This document shows positions 1 to 10,300 of a stretch of DNA of 64,000 nt, one piece after another; position 1 is the stretch's first letter; the number at the start of each line of letters is the position of its first letter. This DNA is from Antilocapra americana (Eukaryota; Chordata; Mammalia; Artiodactyla; Antilocapridae). Position numbers and translations under genes: made by a program. The DNA is taken from positions 36,680,004-36,744,003 of the forward strand of contig ML661885.1 of NCBI GenBank assembly GCA_007570785.1. Reading direction: 5' to 3'. A model generated the notes under the pieces. It searched no databases, was not told the origin of the DNA, and worked only from the letters and a program-made list of their open reading frames with translations.

Positions 1-800
1 CAAGAAGGCAGAGGGAATGATGATTCCAAAGTTTTGAGCCAGAGTGACTGTGAGGATGAAAGGTAGGGACATTGGCAGAAACGGGCAAATTGGGAGGTGA
101 GGTGCATCTGGGAAAGACGACAGGACTTGTCAGCTGGAGGTGACAGAAAGATATTCAGGCAGAGACATTCTGAGCTGAGGGATGCAAAGTTGGAGCTCAG
201 GCAGCAGCTAGGGTTGCAACATTATCTATGGAGGCTTTTGCTCAGCATCACACATCAGTAGTAGTCACCCAGAGATAAATGGGGGCTTTCCCCATGGCTC
301 AGCAGGTAAAGAATCCGCCTGCTATGCAGGAGACACAGGAGATGTGGGTCCGATCCCCTTGTCAGGAAGATCCCCTGGAGAAGACAATGGCAACCCACTC
401 CAGTATTCTTGCCTGGAGAATCCCATGGACAGAGGAACCTGGTGGGCTTCAGAGGTAAATAACAAAGAAGGAGTCAGAACTGTTAAAAATCAAAAATCAC
501 CCACATTTAGGAGGCAAGCATTAAGAAGAAAACTCAGCAATGGTGACAGCAGAAACTAGAAGAAAATGAAAGAAGTATATTTTCATAAAAATCCAAGAAA
601 AAAAATTGTTGTCATGTTGGAGGAAACAGTCCCTGATGTCCAAATGCTGCAGAGAGATTGAGAGAGGTGAGTTTGAGGAAAAGCAAATTGAATTCGGTCA
701 TCAGAATATCACCAGCAACCTCGGAGAAATGTAGTCATGGGGGAGGGAGAGTGTTCATCAAACCTCTGACCCCACTCATCCCCATGAGCCTGAGGAGTCA
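1..800 (-). repeat. L2 LINE fragment, antisense, ancient
   Basis: Read on the minus strand this matches the L2 open-reading-frame wording in a diverged form. The plus strand shows the usual antisense phrases, such as 'ccaaagttttgagccagagtgactg' and later 'aggaggcaagcattaagaagaaaac'. A Bov-tA SINE splits it at about 281-450. The copy is too decayed to code. The right limit is uncertain because similarity fades after about 750. Confidence 0.55.
281..450 (+). mobile_element. Bov-tA SINE, 3'-truncated
   Basis: A ruminant tRNA-Glu-derived SINE. The tRNA-like head 'ggctcagcaggtaaagaatc' carries the Pol III box region, followed by the BovB-derived body 'ccactccagtattcttgcc' and 'catggacagaggaacctgg'. 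The last 40 or so bases of a full copy (the 'gtcgcaaagagtcggacacgac' part) are missing. It lies inside an L2 fragment, so it is younger. The 71-codon frame across it is a SINE shadow. Confidence 0.93.
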
Positions 801-962
801 CCAGGGAGTTTGGGAAGCTTCTAAGGGCATCATTATTTACAGGAGTCACTGTTAAGCAACCTTCTTTTTTTTTTTTTAAATCTAAGAACAACTTTCTAAA
901 TAAAGGTTTATATTCCCAATTTGAGTTTGAAGAGAATTCAATAATGAGGTAATGATGAGAAG

Positions 963-1110
963 AAGCACTGGATTTGAATTCCAAGTCCTTAGGTCAGTTA
1001 ATGTTCTGGTTCTGCATCTACCAATTGTGAGAACTGGGCCAAGGCAGCCTCTTCTGGTCCTTTATTTCTTCATCCGAGGGAAGAAAGGGGGGGGTTATTG
1101 AAGGATTGCT
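963..1110 (-). repeat. MIR SINE fragment, antisense
   Basis: The order 'agcactggatttgaattcc', 'ggttctgcatctaccaattgtgagaactgggcc' and 'ctttatttcttcatc' follows the antisense MIR core (gender of motifs: ordered box 'tctgccactaactagctgtgtgaccttgggc' and then 'tttcctcatctgtaa'). It is heavily diverged, as expected for a pre-eutherian SINE. Confidence 0.5.
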
Positions 1111-1332
1111 ACTCAATAAGGTTGCTTTTCTTTGGTTTGGTTCTTATTACAGCACAGTACCTCTGTGTAAGGTATTTCATATATAGCTGTCATAGAAAAT
1201 TGAGAAAAACGAGTCCAGAAACAGAAAATCTGAAGACTTTATTTCAAAATTCCACAGTGAAATGACAAAATTCCCAGTCTTCTAAGCTTGGAATAAATTA
1301 AAGTAAATGTCTCTCATTAAGAGGTAAAAACT

Positions 1333-1515
1333 TACGGTTACAAAAATGAGTCACGGGGATGAAATAGTACAGGGAATACAGTCAATAATAATGGAATATC
1401 TCTGTACAATAATAGATGGTAAATAAATTCATCACGGTGATCATTTTGAAATGTTCTATGTTGTGCACCAGGGACTAACATAGTGTTGTAGGTCAATTAT
1501 ATTTCAACAAACAAA
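1333..1515 (+). repeat. Old L1 LINE 3' end
   Basis: Contains the L1 3'-UTR phrase series 'ggtgatcattttgaaatg', 'gttgtgcaccagggactaac' and 'ggtcaattatatttcaac', and ends in an A-rich stretch at about 1500. It is 5'-truncated like most L1 copies. It is directly followed by a second L1 3' fragment. Confidence 0.65.
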
Positions 1516-2095
1516 CTCATAGAAAAAGAAATCAGATTTGTGGTTATCAGAGGTGGAAGATGGGGGGGGCAGAATTGGATGAAGGCAGTCAAAAGGTATA
1601 ATCTCCCAGTTATAAAATAATTAGTACTAGAGATGTCATGTACAGCATAGTAAATATAATTAACACTGATTTGTTGGTAAAGAATCCGCCTGCCAATGCA
1701 GGAGACAAAGATTTGATTCGTAGGTTTGGAAGATCTCCTGGAGGAGGAAATGGTAACCCACTCCAGTATTCTTGCCTGGAGAATCCCATGGACAGAGGAG
1801 CCTGGAAGGCTGCAGTTCATGGGGTCGCAAGGTCAGACATGACTTAGTGACTGAGAATGCACGTGTGTTATTTATAAAAAGTTGTTAAGAGAGTAAATCT
1901 TGAGCTGTCATCTCAAGAAAAAATTATTTTTTTCTATTTCTTTAATTTCATATCTATATGAGATCACAGATATTCACTAAACTTACTGTGATAATCATTT
2001 CATGATGCATGTAAGTCAAATCTTTATGCTGTACACCTGAAACTTACACAGCAATCGTATCTCAATACGACTGGAAGAAAAACCCAAACAAAATG
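1516..2095 (+). repeat. Old L1 LINE 3' end, split by a SINE
   Basis: Starts with 'agaaatcagatttgtggttatcagaggtgg', an L1 3'-UTR opening, and runs to 'gctgtacacctgaaacttac' and 'caatacgactggaag' near 2080. A Bov-tA at about 1669-1863 interrupts it between '...aattaacactg' and 'ttataaaaagttgttaagag', which join in the usual L1 order once the SINE is set aside. Confidence 0.75.
1669..1863 (+). mobile_element. Bov-tA SINE nested in L1
   Basis: Begins inside the tRNA-like head ('ttgttggtaaagaatccgcc') and runs through 'ccactccagtattcttgcc' to 'gtcagacatgacttagtgac'. The first few bases of the head are blurred into the L1 junction. The open frames on both strands here (about 69 and 107 codons) are SINE/L1 shadows. 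Confidence 0.92.
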
Positions 2096-2750
2096 AAGAC
2101 ATGCTACCTTTCATACAGACAGTGTGCAGACCTGAGAGAGACTTAGATCCTTTAGGAGAAAATCTACTTCTGACTGAATTATTTACTCCGTGTTTTTTCC
2201 ATTGAGGTCTCCAGCATCTCAGCTGGGTACATCTTTCATGGTACAAGGAAGCATGCCCTGGGGTGCCTTAATAAATTCGCCTTCATTGAGGCTGCCTGGA
2301 ACATCAGTTATGTTCAGGTTTTGAGCATCGGTACAGGGTATTTTTATTAGAAAAAAAAAAAAGGGCAGTGAGGTACACTGTGATAATAGAGGGCAAGATT
2401 ACATGATGTTTGGGACAAAGCCTAGGACTTCAAAATAATACCAAAATCATAGTAGGCCCTTTGAGACCACTCAGACCCAGATCAATGGACCTTTTGTTAA
2501 ACTCTTATCCGCTGTTATGTGTAATTCGGTGGGAAAGTCTGAATAGCCCTATTCCTGTGTTCCTTATTCTCCTTTTCACTGAAGGCATAATTGTAGAGCC
2601 ACTTTACCTCTCCTTCGGACTGATGTTCAGCTTTGCCAGCTGCCTTCTGTTCTCACCGTCAGTGGCCTATGTCACACCAATGGTTAAGTAGCTTGAAGAT
2701 CTTACCTGACATGCTTGTTTGTGTATTTGTCTTGTTCTCTTCTCTCTTGG
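2096..2750. other. Unassigned unique-looking sequence
   Basis: No repeat or gene recognised. It includes a short A-run at 2350-2362. A 93-codon plus-strand frame at 2410-2691 has no recognisable domain and no splice or promoter context, so it is not called a gene. Confidence 0.4.
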
Positions 2751-2956
2751 CTTCCCAGGTGGTGCAGTTTAAAAGAATTCACCTGCAGAGCAGGAGACAC
2801 GGGTTCCATACCTGGGTTGGGAAGATCCCCTGAAGGAGGGCATGGCAACCCACTCCAGTATTCTTGCCTGGAGAACTCAACAGAGGAGACTAGTGGGCTG
2901 CAGCCCATAGTGTCACAAAGAGTTGGACACAACTGAGCGGCTGAGCGTGCACACAC
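2751..2956 (+). mobile_element. Bov-tA SINE, near full length
   Basis: Full order of parts: 'cttcccaggtggtgcag' head, 'gggaagatcccctgaagg', 'ccactccagtattcttgcc', 'agagttggacacaactgagc' tail. The opposite strand is open for 89 codons, a typical antisense SINE artefact. Confidence 0.94.
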
Positions 2957-3184
2957 TTCTCCTTTTGTCAAATCTTGTAAATCCCTTTTGAAACAGGGGC
3001 TGTGCCTAACTTTTCTAGGGTACTTGGGCCATGTTCACACTAGTATCTCTCATGCAATAGGCACATAATCAATTACACTGAACCAAACCAAAGATGGCAG
3101 AAGGCTAATCACTACCATTCATTTTAATAAGTAACTTTATGGAAACTTACTATTTATTAGTAACTAGGAAATAGTGGCTGAGGA

Positions 3185-3420
3185 GAGATAAATTAGGAGC
3201 TTGGGAATAATGGGTACACACTAATATATACAAAATAGATAAATAATAAGGATCTATTGTACAGCACAGGGAACAATATTCAATATCTTGTAATAACATA
3301 TAATGGAAAAAGAATCTGTACCTGTATAACTGAATCACTTTGCTGTATACCTGAAACTAATATTACATTGTAAGTTAGTTATACTTCAATTTTAAAAGGG
3401 TTAAAAAAGAAAACCTCCTA
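3185..3420 (+). repeat. L1 LINE 3' end
   Basis: Carries 'ctattgtacagcacaggg', 'gaatcactttgctgtatacc' and 'gttatacttcaattttaaa', the late-3'-UTR series of artiodactyl and older L1 elements, ending in an A-rich tail near 3410. It is 5'-truncated. Confidence 0.8.
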
Positions 3421-3552
3421 TTTAAAAGTACTATTTTAAAGGAAACTATCTCATCTTTATTCTTACAAGAAATTTTTAATAGAAGTCAAAACACAAGATA
3501 CCAAGTTAAAGCTAGAAATCCTGTCTCCAGAATGTTTTTCAATTAGGCGATC

Positions 3553-3935
3553 AATCCAAAAATATTTATTGAGGACCCACTATGTGCTGGGTTTCCTTGG
3601 TGGAGCAGCAGTAAAGAATCTGCTTGTAGGGAAGGAGGTACAGGAGATGCGGGTTTGATCACCAAGTCAGGAAGATCCTCTGGAGCAGGGCTTGACACCG
3701 CACTCCAGGGTCCTTACGTGGAGAATCTCAGCAACAGAGGAGTTTGGCAGGGTACAGTCCACGGGGTTGCAAAGAGTCGGACAGGACTGAAGCAACTGAG
3801 TAGGCACACATAATGGGCAAGGCCCTCTTCTGGGCTTTGGAAAATATGACAGACAGATGGATAGATAGATAGATAAGGATACAGAGATATAAATACATCT
3901 CCCGACAGAGGAAGAACAGACATTTAATATAATTA
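3553..3935 (-). repeat. L2 LINE 3' end, antisense, split by a SINE
   Basis: 'atttattgaggacccactatgtgctggg' and then, after the SINE, 'caaggccctcttctgggctttgg' form one antisense L2 3' end when joined. The right half holds a short GATA run (about 3859-3876). Confidence 0.65.
3591..3812 (+). mobile_element. Bov-tA SINE nested in L2
   Basis: 'tttccttggtggagcagcag' head, 'ccgcactccagggtccttacg' body and 'gagtcggacaggactgaagc' tail. More diverged from the usual wording than its neighbours, so probably an older Bov-tA copy. Confidence 0.9.
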
Positions 3936-4121
3936 AGTAATCATCAATTTACTAATCGCTGGAAGAAGTTCAGGGAGCCACAGAAGCAATGCATAAGGTG
4001 GCTCTTATTAGGATTAGTGAAATCCAGCTTCCCACCTGCTCTCTACGATAGTTCCTTTTAGATGTCTCTCTGCTACTGACATGGATCCATATCACTGATA
4101 TGTCTGGAGAAGAAAATGGGC

Positions 4122-4502
4122 CTAGCAAAATGCCAGAGCTGAAGAGAAGCCAAATAATGCGAACAAATATTCGGTCAAAGATCTATTTAACAACTTAGCC
4201 TGTCTCATTGCAGGAGGACAAGGTTCAGATACGGTCTCATCAACATGAGAATATGTTTCTTCTTTATTATCTTGGCTACTATGGACTTGAATTTTGATGG
4301 GGCAATTTTCAGCACTTAAACACTTGATTGCTACTAATAACCAAAGTAATAGCACAGTAGTGTTTAGGTTTAATTTATGGGCATTTAACATAACTTCAAG
4401 TACGGATTTCTCCAAAGGCAGCTGCTGTTCTATTGGAGCTAACTTACAAGGACGTCCAATCCTTTCGGAATAATCACAAACAATGCAAATGATCCCACAC
4501 AC
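4122..4502 (-). other. Unidentified 126-codon open frame, doubtful
   Basis: An ATG-to-stop frame on the minus strand in otherwise repeat-free DNA. The product would start Met-Cys-Gly-Ile and hold a hydrophobic run (residues about 48-58) followed by a polar stretch rich in Ser, Glu and Thr. Met-Cys-Gly-Ile also opens class II glutamine amidotransferases, where Cys2 is the nucleophile, but no further motif of that fold is visible. No promoter, splice context or poly(A) signal supports it. More likely a chance frame or part of a conserved noncoding block. Confidence 0.12.
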
Positions 4503-4854
4503 TTATCTCGACCCTACAGATTCCCAGTAATACAGAGCTTGATGACCACCCATTACTAACACCAGTCTGACAGGTACTTTCCCCCTGCAGCCCTGTTTTA
4601 GTAAGACTTCAGTAGTGAGGACAAGCTAAATTTGTTTTTCTTTACCCGCCCCTGGCTTTTTCAAGGAGCCCTCTTACCTTCATTGCCTTACTGCCTGTCT
4701 GCCGGTGGACAAGCGAACTTCTCCTGGAGTCCACCGGGGGCCGCTGTTCTGCAAGCAGTGACAGCAGCGGAGCCCTGGCCTTCCACCGCCGGGCAGGACG
4801 AAATTACTGGTGGATGCAACAAAAATACTCCTTTCAAAATAGGTTTTTCAACCT

Positions 4855-5155
4855 TGAAAACACTATACTAAGTGAAAGAAGACAGACACAAAGGTCGCAT
4901 GTCGTATGATCCCGTTTCTGTAAAAGATTTAGGGAAAGCAAATCGGTAGAGACAGAAAGCAGATTGGGGTTTTAGGGACTGGAGTGTCGGGGTGAGAAAG
5001 CCAAGGACTGCTTATTAATAGCTTCAGGGTTTCCTTTTGAGGCAGCCAGGTTATGGTTGCTCCACACGGTGACTGTATTTAATTTTACTGAATCGCAAAA
5101 TTGTAAATGAAGATGGTCAATTTTGTCTAGTGTGTATTTCGTGAGAACTTAAAAA
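4855..5155 (+). repeat. Ancient L1 LINE 3' end
   Basis: 'ctaagtgaaagaagacagacacaaagg', 'gtatgatcccgtttctgtaaa', 'agagacagaaagcagattgg' and 'ggttgctccacacggtgactg' follow the 3' region of old mammalian L1M-type elements in order. Strongly diverged. Confidence 0.7.
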
Positions 5156-5211
5156 TTATTTTCCAGTGTTGCTTGTTCTCTGGAGTTTATACCTGTCCTA
5201 CTTCATATAGG

Positions 5212-5425
5212 GGGTTTCCCTGGTGGCTCAGATGGTAAAGAATCTGCCTGCAATGCAGGAGACTTGGGTTCAATCCCTGGGTCGGGGAGATCCCCTGGAG
5301 TTGGGCATGACAACCCACCCCAGTACTCTTGCCTGGAGAATCCCATGGACAGGAGCCTGGCAGACTACAGTCCATAGGGCTGCAAAGAGTCAGACAAGAC
5401 TGAGCGGCTAACGCTTACCGCGCAT
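5212..5425 (+). mobile_element. Bov-tA SINE, full length
   Basis: All parts are present: 'tttccctggtggctcagatgg', 'gcctgcaatgcaggagac', 'gtcggggagatcccctgg', 'actcttgcctggagaatccc' and 'gagtcagacaagactgagc'. It is close to the family wording and so relatively young. Both strands are open for 62 codons by coincidence of the SINE sequence. Confidence 0.95.
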
Positions 5426-5509
5426 AAATCTCCTATTCAGAAATCATAAATGGATCCCACAAGAAAAGACATCGGGTCTGTTTGTTAAACTTGCTTCCTC
5501 CTGGAGGAA

Positions 5510-5990
5510 GCTCCTAACCTGAGTCCCATGTCCTGACACCTCTCATCCCCACCTCACACCATCTCACACCCTTTTGCCCACCTCTGACTCCGGCCCTGGC
5601 TGCGTGGTCAGTGGTCAACATCCCTCCACCAGGAGCTTGTCCACTCCGCCGAGCGACCCTGCAAGATCCTGCCCAGCACAGGCACCCCCAAAGTGCCAGG
5701 ACTGGTGGGCAACGCCACCTGCCCATGTCCTTCACCAGACGATCCTAAGGTGCATGCCAATGGCTCCTCCAGAGGCATCAGTGAAATCAAGCAGAGTGCC
5801 AGTTTCTCACAGCTGTGATCGACCCGAGACCACAGCTCGAGACGGTGCCCCCCCCATCCCCCTTCGCTCTCTGCAGTCCCCACCTCTGTTCACTGGAGTC
5901 CTCTCCCATGAATAAATGCAGAGACACAAGCCAGTTGCCTCAGGGTCTGCTTTCCAAAGGGAAGATCAGGACTTCAGAGAGTCTGCTGTT
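5510..5990 (+). other. GC-rich block with an ATG-less open frame and AATAAA
   Basis: A block far richer in G+C than its surroundings. Between in-frame stops a frame runs 5588-5818 (76 codons). It lacks its own ATG but has a mixed, non-repetitive composition, ending Ser-Phe-Ser-Gln-Leu-stop. An AG at 5610-5611 after a moderately pyrimidine-rich stretch could be a splice acceptor, and AATAAA lies at 5911-5916, about 95 bp after the stop. That arrangement would fit a terminal exon. It would equally fit the 3' half of an old LTR. No protein family is recognised. Confidence 0.22.
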
Positions 5991-6109
5991 GACAGAAAAC
6001 AGATGGAAGAAGGAGATCACTGAGGTTTTCGGCTTCTAATACAGCTCCTCACCTTGGCATTGGATGCTAGAGTCACCATCCACTATTTCTGTCACATAAC
6101 CTACCATGC

Positions 6110-6195
6110 AACACACGCACACACACGCACGCACGCACGCACGCACGCACGCACACGCACGCACGCACACACACGCACGCACGCGCACGCACACA
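6110..6195. repeat. GCAC/CA compound microsatellite
   Basis: Alternating ACAC and GCAC units for about 85 bp, almost pure purine-pyrimidine alternation. The 61-codon minus-strand frame over it is a low-complexity Cys/Val/Ala/Arg artefact. Confidence 0.97.
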
Positions 6196-6221
6196 TTCCC
6201 ATCCTTATTTCTCTCTTTCAT

Positions 6222-6720
6222 TTTTAAAAAAATTCGATTGAAATATGGTTAATTTAGTGTTGTGTTGGTTTCAGGCATACAGCAAAGTGATTCGGTAATA
6301 CACACACACACATGTATATAAACATATATATTGGAGAAGGGCTTGACAACCCAGTCCAGTATGCTTGCCTAGAGAATCTCATGGACAAAGGAGTCTGGTG
6401 GGCTACAGTCCACGGAATCGCAAGGAGTTGGACACGACTGAAGCAACTTAGCATACATACACACACACACATATATATTCCTTCTTTAGATACTTTTCCA
6501 TTATAGATTATTACAAGCTACAAACTATAGTTCCTTTGGCTATACAGAAGGTCTGAGTTATCTATTAATATTCTTTATATAGTAGTGTGCATATGATAAT
6601 CCCACTCTCCTAATTTATCCCTCATCCCACCCACTGCTAACCTTTTTGGTAATCATAAGTGTTAGATTAACCTCTCTCTTCCTCCTGCTACTGATCTGTA
6701 TATCAGGAGTTTTGTCACAG
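6222..6720 (-). repeat. L1 LINE 3' end, antisense, split by a SINE
   Basis: Antisense L1 wording: 'gattgaaatatggttaattt', 'ggcatacagcaaagtgattc', then after the SINE 'acttttccattatagattatt', 'ctatagttcctttggctatacag' and 'taatcccactctcctaattt'. Short CA and TA runs flank the SINE at both junctions. Confidence 0.82.
6331..6460 (+). mobile_element. Bov-tA SINE, 5'-truncated, nested in L1
   Basis: Only the BovB-derived body and tail remain ('ggagaagggcttgacaaccc' to 'gttggacacgactgaagcaac'). The insertion lies between two CA/TA-rich patches that probably derive from the target. Confidence 0.9.
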
Positions 6721-7610
6721 GATCCTTTTTCTAATGGACATGATACTATACAGATCAGAATGGAGAAATCCTAGTGGAAGAAGAGGATGGACCTTCTGAG
6801 GCTCCCACAAGCCCACCTCCCTCAACAAGCCTTTGATGTACCTGCAAGGGACCGCTAGACTAGATCATGCCTGTACTTGTAGGCAGAGCCGACCTTCCTG
6901 CCTACTTCCTTGGTGTCCAGAGGGCAATTCCATCAAGAAATTTATGTGGCCCTGAAGGCCCAAATGTCTGAGATGAATAGGACTGGGGTGTAGACATCAC
7001 CTTCCTCTTCACTGTGTCATCCTGAAGATCAGCCTGGGGAATATGAGAAGAGAGCTAAAAGAAACTCAAGAAATGATAACTCTGCGTGTAACATCAATAA
7101 AAGTGTAGCTTGAAACTTACCAAAAACTAAAATTGAAGACAAGTATGAAGGAGACACAGAGGGATATCTTTGCTTTTCCATCTTGAGATGCCACGTTGTG
7201 GGTGGTGGGATCTGTATGCAGGTGGACCTGCTGAGTCGTTAGGACTCTGGCTGGCTGCACAAAATGACAAATCCAACATCCAGTGGTTTACCCAAACCAC
7301 ACAAGCACAAGTCAGGAGGTCAGCAGATTAGGGCTGTATGTCGGCTCCATTATGCTATTAGGAAGGGTTTTTACTCAGCCACCCTTGACATATGACCTTT
7401 GTCCTCACTTCCGTCATTTTATGCCACAATTTTGGCAATGTCTGGGTTCAGTGTAAAAATTAACAAGGCGATTTCTGGTCCCTTTCTTTGACCAAGAGGC
7501 CAAAGGCTGTTGCAGGAGCCCCTAGAGTCCTTCCCTTCAGTCTTCTTCAGAATGCACAGCACACTCCTGCAGCACACTCCCACTCAGGACATCTCTTCGT
7601 TTACAAATCC
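6721..7610. other. Unassigned sequence, no gene seen
   Basis: No clear repeat or exon. The stretch 7250-7350 has weak resemblance to old LTR-type repeats ('gtcaggaggtcagcagatt'), not enough for a call. Confidence 0.4.
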
Positions 7611-7617
7611 AAGCAGC

Positions 7618-7745
7618 TCTTTTATTGAGCAACTACTGTGATCCAGGAATTCTGATAAACACTTTGCATGTATGACCTCATATCTTCCTCATCTTTTCCT
7701 CCAACAATTATTTAGTAAATGCCTACTATGTAAAAACAATAAAAC
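7618..7745 (+). repeat. MIR/L2-type ancient fragments
   Basis: 'ttattgagcaactactgtgatcc' and 'aaacactttgcatgtatgacctcata' follow the MIR 3' part. 'tttagtaaatgcctactatg' next to it looks like an L2 3' end. Short and diverged. Confidence 0.5.
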
Positions 7746-8435
7746 TTAGACTAAGTGCCAAGAAACACAGTCAATTGTAACTCAGAAATTTTACATTTCT
7801 AAAAATGTTCACTCCTAAGAGCTAAACCATAAATGAATGACAGGGCCTTCTCAAAAGTTTTCTATCCTGAGATTAAACCACAAAAGAAGGGGAAAAAAGC
7901 CAGGAACATTCTGTTAGGGAGGAGGTGTTGTTTTTCAAATTTATTTTAATCAAAGACAGAACTTTCTGTTTTCAAAAACTGACCCAAAATGTATTTAATC
8001 AAAATTACTGACAATCATATAATAATTTTCACCTACACGTATCACTTTCTATCTTTATTCTGAGAGCCAACGAATTGGAAAGCTTGGCTATTTTGCATAT
8101 ACTTTACATCTGCAAAGAAAAAAATAGACTGCAACATAGTCCAAGTAGTTTTCCTTTGAAATACATGCCAGGAATTGAACAAAGCATCCAAGGATTCTGC
8201 CCCTAAGAAGCTTATATTTGGTTGAGTACCCAGAGTCTGGTTACATTTGCATACATTTTAATGTAAAAATTGCAGTGTTATTATTCTATATTCGCACCTC
8301 ATATATGTCACTACTACTGTTTATTAAAACATCCTAAGTAATAATGTTAATTGATTGGACTAGTTGATTCCCAAAGCACCTACAAATGCATCCAGGCATT
8401 CATCTACACACTGACCATCAAGGTAAATATCATTT
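7746..8435. other. Unassigned AT-rich sequence
   Basis: No repeat, RNA gene or plausible exon recognised in this AT-rich stretch. Confidence 0.4.
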
Positions 8436-8645
8436 TGTTATTTAGTCATTCAGTCGATGTCCGATTCTTTGGGACCCCAAGGATTGTAGCCCGTCAGGGC
8501 CCTCTGTCCATGGATTTCCCAGGCAAGAATACTGGAATGGGTTGCCGTTTCCTCCTCGAGTGGAAACTTCCTGACCCAGGGATTAAGCTCTCATCTCCTA
8601 CATTGGCAGATGGATTCTTTATCATTGAGGCACCAGGAAAGCCCA
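8436..8645 (-). mobile_element. Bov-tA SINE, antisense, splitting a MIR
   Basis: Antisense series 'ttagtcattcagtcgatgtcc', 'ggcaagaatactggaatgggttgcc', 'gattctttatcattgaggcacc'. The sequence right after it ('ttttacaaatgaagacactg') is MIR, so the SINE probably sits in or beside an older MIR. The 112-codon plus frame is a SINE shadow. Confidence 0.92.
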
Positions 8646-8735
8646 AGTACCTTGAATCTAATTTTACAAATGAAGACACTGAGGCTTAGAGAAGCTTAGG
8701 AATGTCTTAGGACCAGACAGCCGGCAATCAGGGGG
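8646..8735 (+). repeat. MIR SINE fragment
   Basis: 'ttacaaatgaagacactgaggcttagagaagc' is the conserved MIR core/3' phrase (acts as 'acagatgaggaaactgaggc' in the consensus), followed by a diverged 'ggaccagacagc'. Confidence 0.75.
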
Positions 8736-9580
8736 ATGGAGACTGTACCAGGATCTCCCAGCTCTGTGTCCAGAGCTCCTGCTGTCCTCTCTCTTCCAAG
8801 CACAGAACCTGGGAGCTCCAGGCTGCTCCAGTTCTACAAATCCTGTCCCCTTGTCCCCACTGATACGCTTACACTTGTCTCATCAGGTAACCCAGTTTTC
8901 AGTTCAGATAAAGTGGTCACAGGCTTGACTGTGCACCCAGCAATGCTGACCACTGAGTCCTCAGGCAAAGCTCCCTCACGACAAAGAGAAGTGGCAGCAA
9001 ACTTTCCAAATCAAGCCACTCTCGTCAGAACTGGAAGAGAACAAAGGAAAAGGCAGCAGTGTTCCGGAGGCCATTTGCTCTGCTGGTTGATTTAGTCTGT
9101 TTATATTCCACTGACAGAGCTTTTAAAGCTCTACTTGATGAACCAGGGTCATGGGTCCAAAGGCAGAAAATATCCTCTTGTTCCTCTCGGTCTCACCATT
9201 TTTTCCTGCTGGCCTCATTTGAGCAGTGTTTTCCTCTTTGGCAGGCTTTTTCAACATCAGCACAGTGGCCAGATCATTCTTTGTTCCTGGGAACTGTCCT
9301 GTGCACGGGAGGATGTCTCCTAGCATCCCTGACCTTCACCTACTAGATTCCAGCAGTTTCCTTCCAGCTATGATATCCAAAAATGCTGTAAATGGAACCA
9401 AATTACCCTGGGGAGCAAAATCACCCCCAGTTTGTAATACTGGTCTACCTACAACTAGGAGAGAAGATAGGAAAGCACAGCTAGACTGATTTATCTTAGT
9501 AAAGACCAAGGGTGAAGCAGAGCAGGACCCTATGGTCCTTGCCCACACCCGCCTCCCATGTCCTCTGCCTGCCTTTTGTC
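8736..9580. other. Unassigned sequence with several chance frames
   Basis: Unusually many open frames of 60-119 codons on both strands (for example 8736-9095 plus), but none shows a domain, signal peptide or splice context. A unique-looking, moderately GC-rich stretch. Nothing definite seen. Confidence 0.35.
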
Positions 9581-10184
9581 TGTAGAAAGCTTTAGTCAAA
9601 GAATAAGTTTAATCAGAAAAGTGAGAAATGCTGAAACAAAGGAAAACAGTCAAAGGAGACTAAATAATAATAATGTAGTCATTAAGCATAGTCAGGGACA
9701 TTTAGGTCTTTCTCAAGGGCTGTAGATAATATTCTGAGCCATATCCTGTGAGCTGTCTTATTGGTATCAAAACACTAGGTGGAGAAGTTAAGTACATGAT
9801 AACTGGACTGTACCCTGGACATGAGCTGCCACAATTCCGAGAATTAACTGCAAAGAAATGGGAACAAATGGACCCTGGAGCTGAAGATCAACTGTACCTA
9901 AAACAATCAAGATGGTGCTGGTCAGACCATTGATGACCAGTCTGAAGATGACTGTTAGAGATGACTGTGCCGTTTCTGCATGTAACCCTGCCCTCTCAAC
10001 TCTGTCTATAAAAGCTCTCACCCACTGCTTGTTGGGGTGTGAGGAGTCGACCTCTGGACAGATGTCTGCCATCCTACCCCTGCAGTTACCAGCATCTGAA
10101 ACAAAGCACAGTTTCCTTTCCACCAACTAGGCTTGTTTATTGACTTTCATTAGCCAGATCCCCCCCACACACCTTTCAATAACA
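9581..10184 (+). mobile_element. Solo LTR of an endogenous retrovirus (class I-like)
   Basis: The block starts TGTAGAAAGC and can be closed at ...AATAACA, the TG...CA ends of an LTR. Inside are a TATAAAA box at about 10008, a following 'tcacccactgcttgttggggtgtgagg' R-like segment and the terminal 'cacagtttcctttccacc...gcttgtttattgactttc' series common to artiodactyl ERV LTRs. No gag, pol or env sequence adjoins it, so it is a solo LTR. The exact ends and target-site duplication are not secure. Confidence 0.6.
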
Positions 10185-10224
10185 AGGGCAGACTGGCCCT
10201 TCCCCACCTACTTAGTTGTGACAA

Positions 10225-10300
10225 GGCTCCAATGCAAGAACTGAGATTTAAGCATCTACTGTACACCAGCTACTCTTCTAATGCTTTATTTACATAGCCC
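10225..10300 (+). repeat. MIR/L2-type fragment
   Basis: 'aagcatctactgtacaccagctactcttctaatgctttatttaca' follows the MIR 3' series 'gcacctactatgtgccagg...gctttac'. Very short. Confidence 0.5.

Noticed and set aside
4122..4502. Class II glutamine amidotransferase (Met-Cys-Gly-Ile start)
   Set aside because: Only the first four residues agree. No downstream motif of the fold is visible and the length is too short.
5212..5300. tRNA-Glu gene
   Set aside because: The tRNA-like head belongs to Bov-tA SINEs. No cloverleaf with acceptor stem and anticodon arm can be drawn.
6036..6221. 61-codon Cys/Val/Ala/Arg-rich minus-strand frame
   Set aside because: Pure translation of the GCAC/CA microsatellite.
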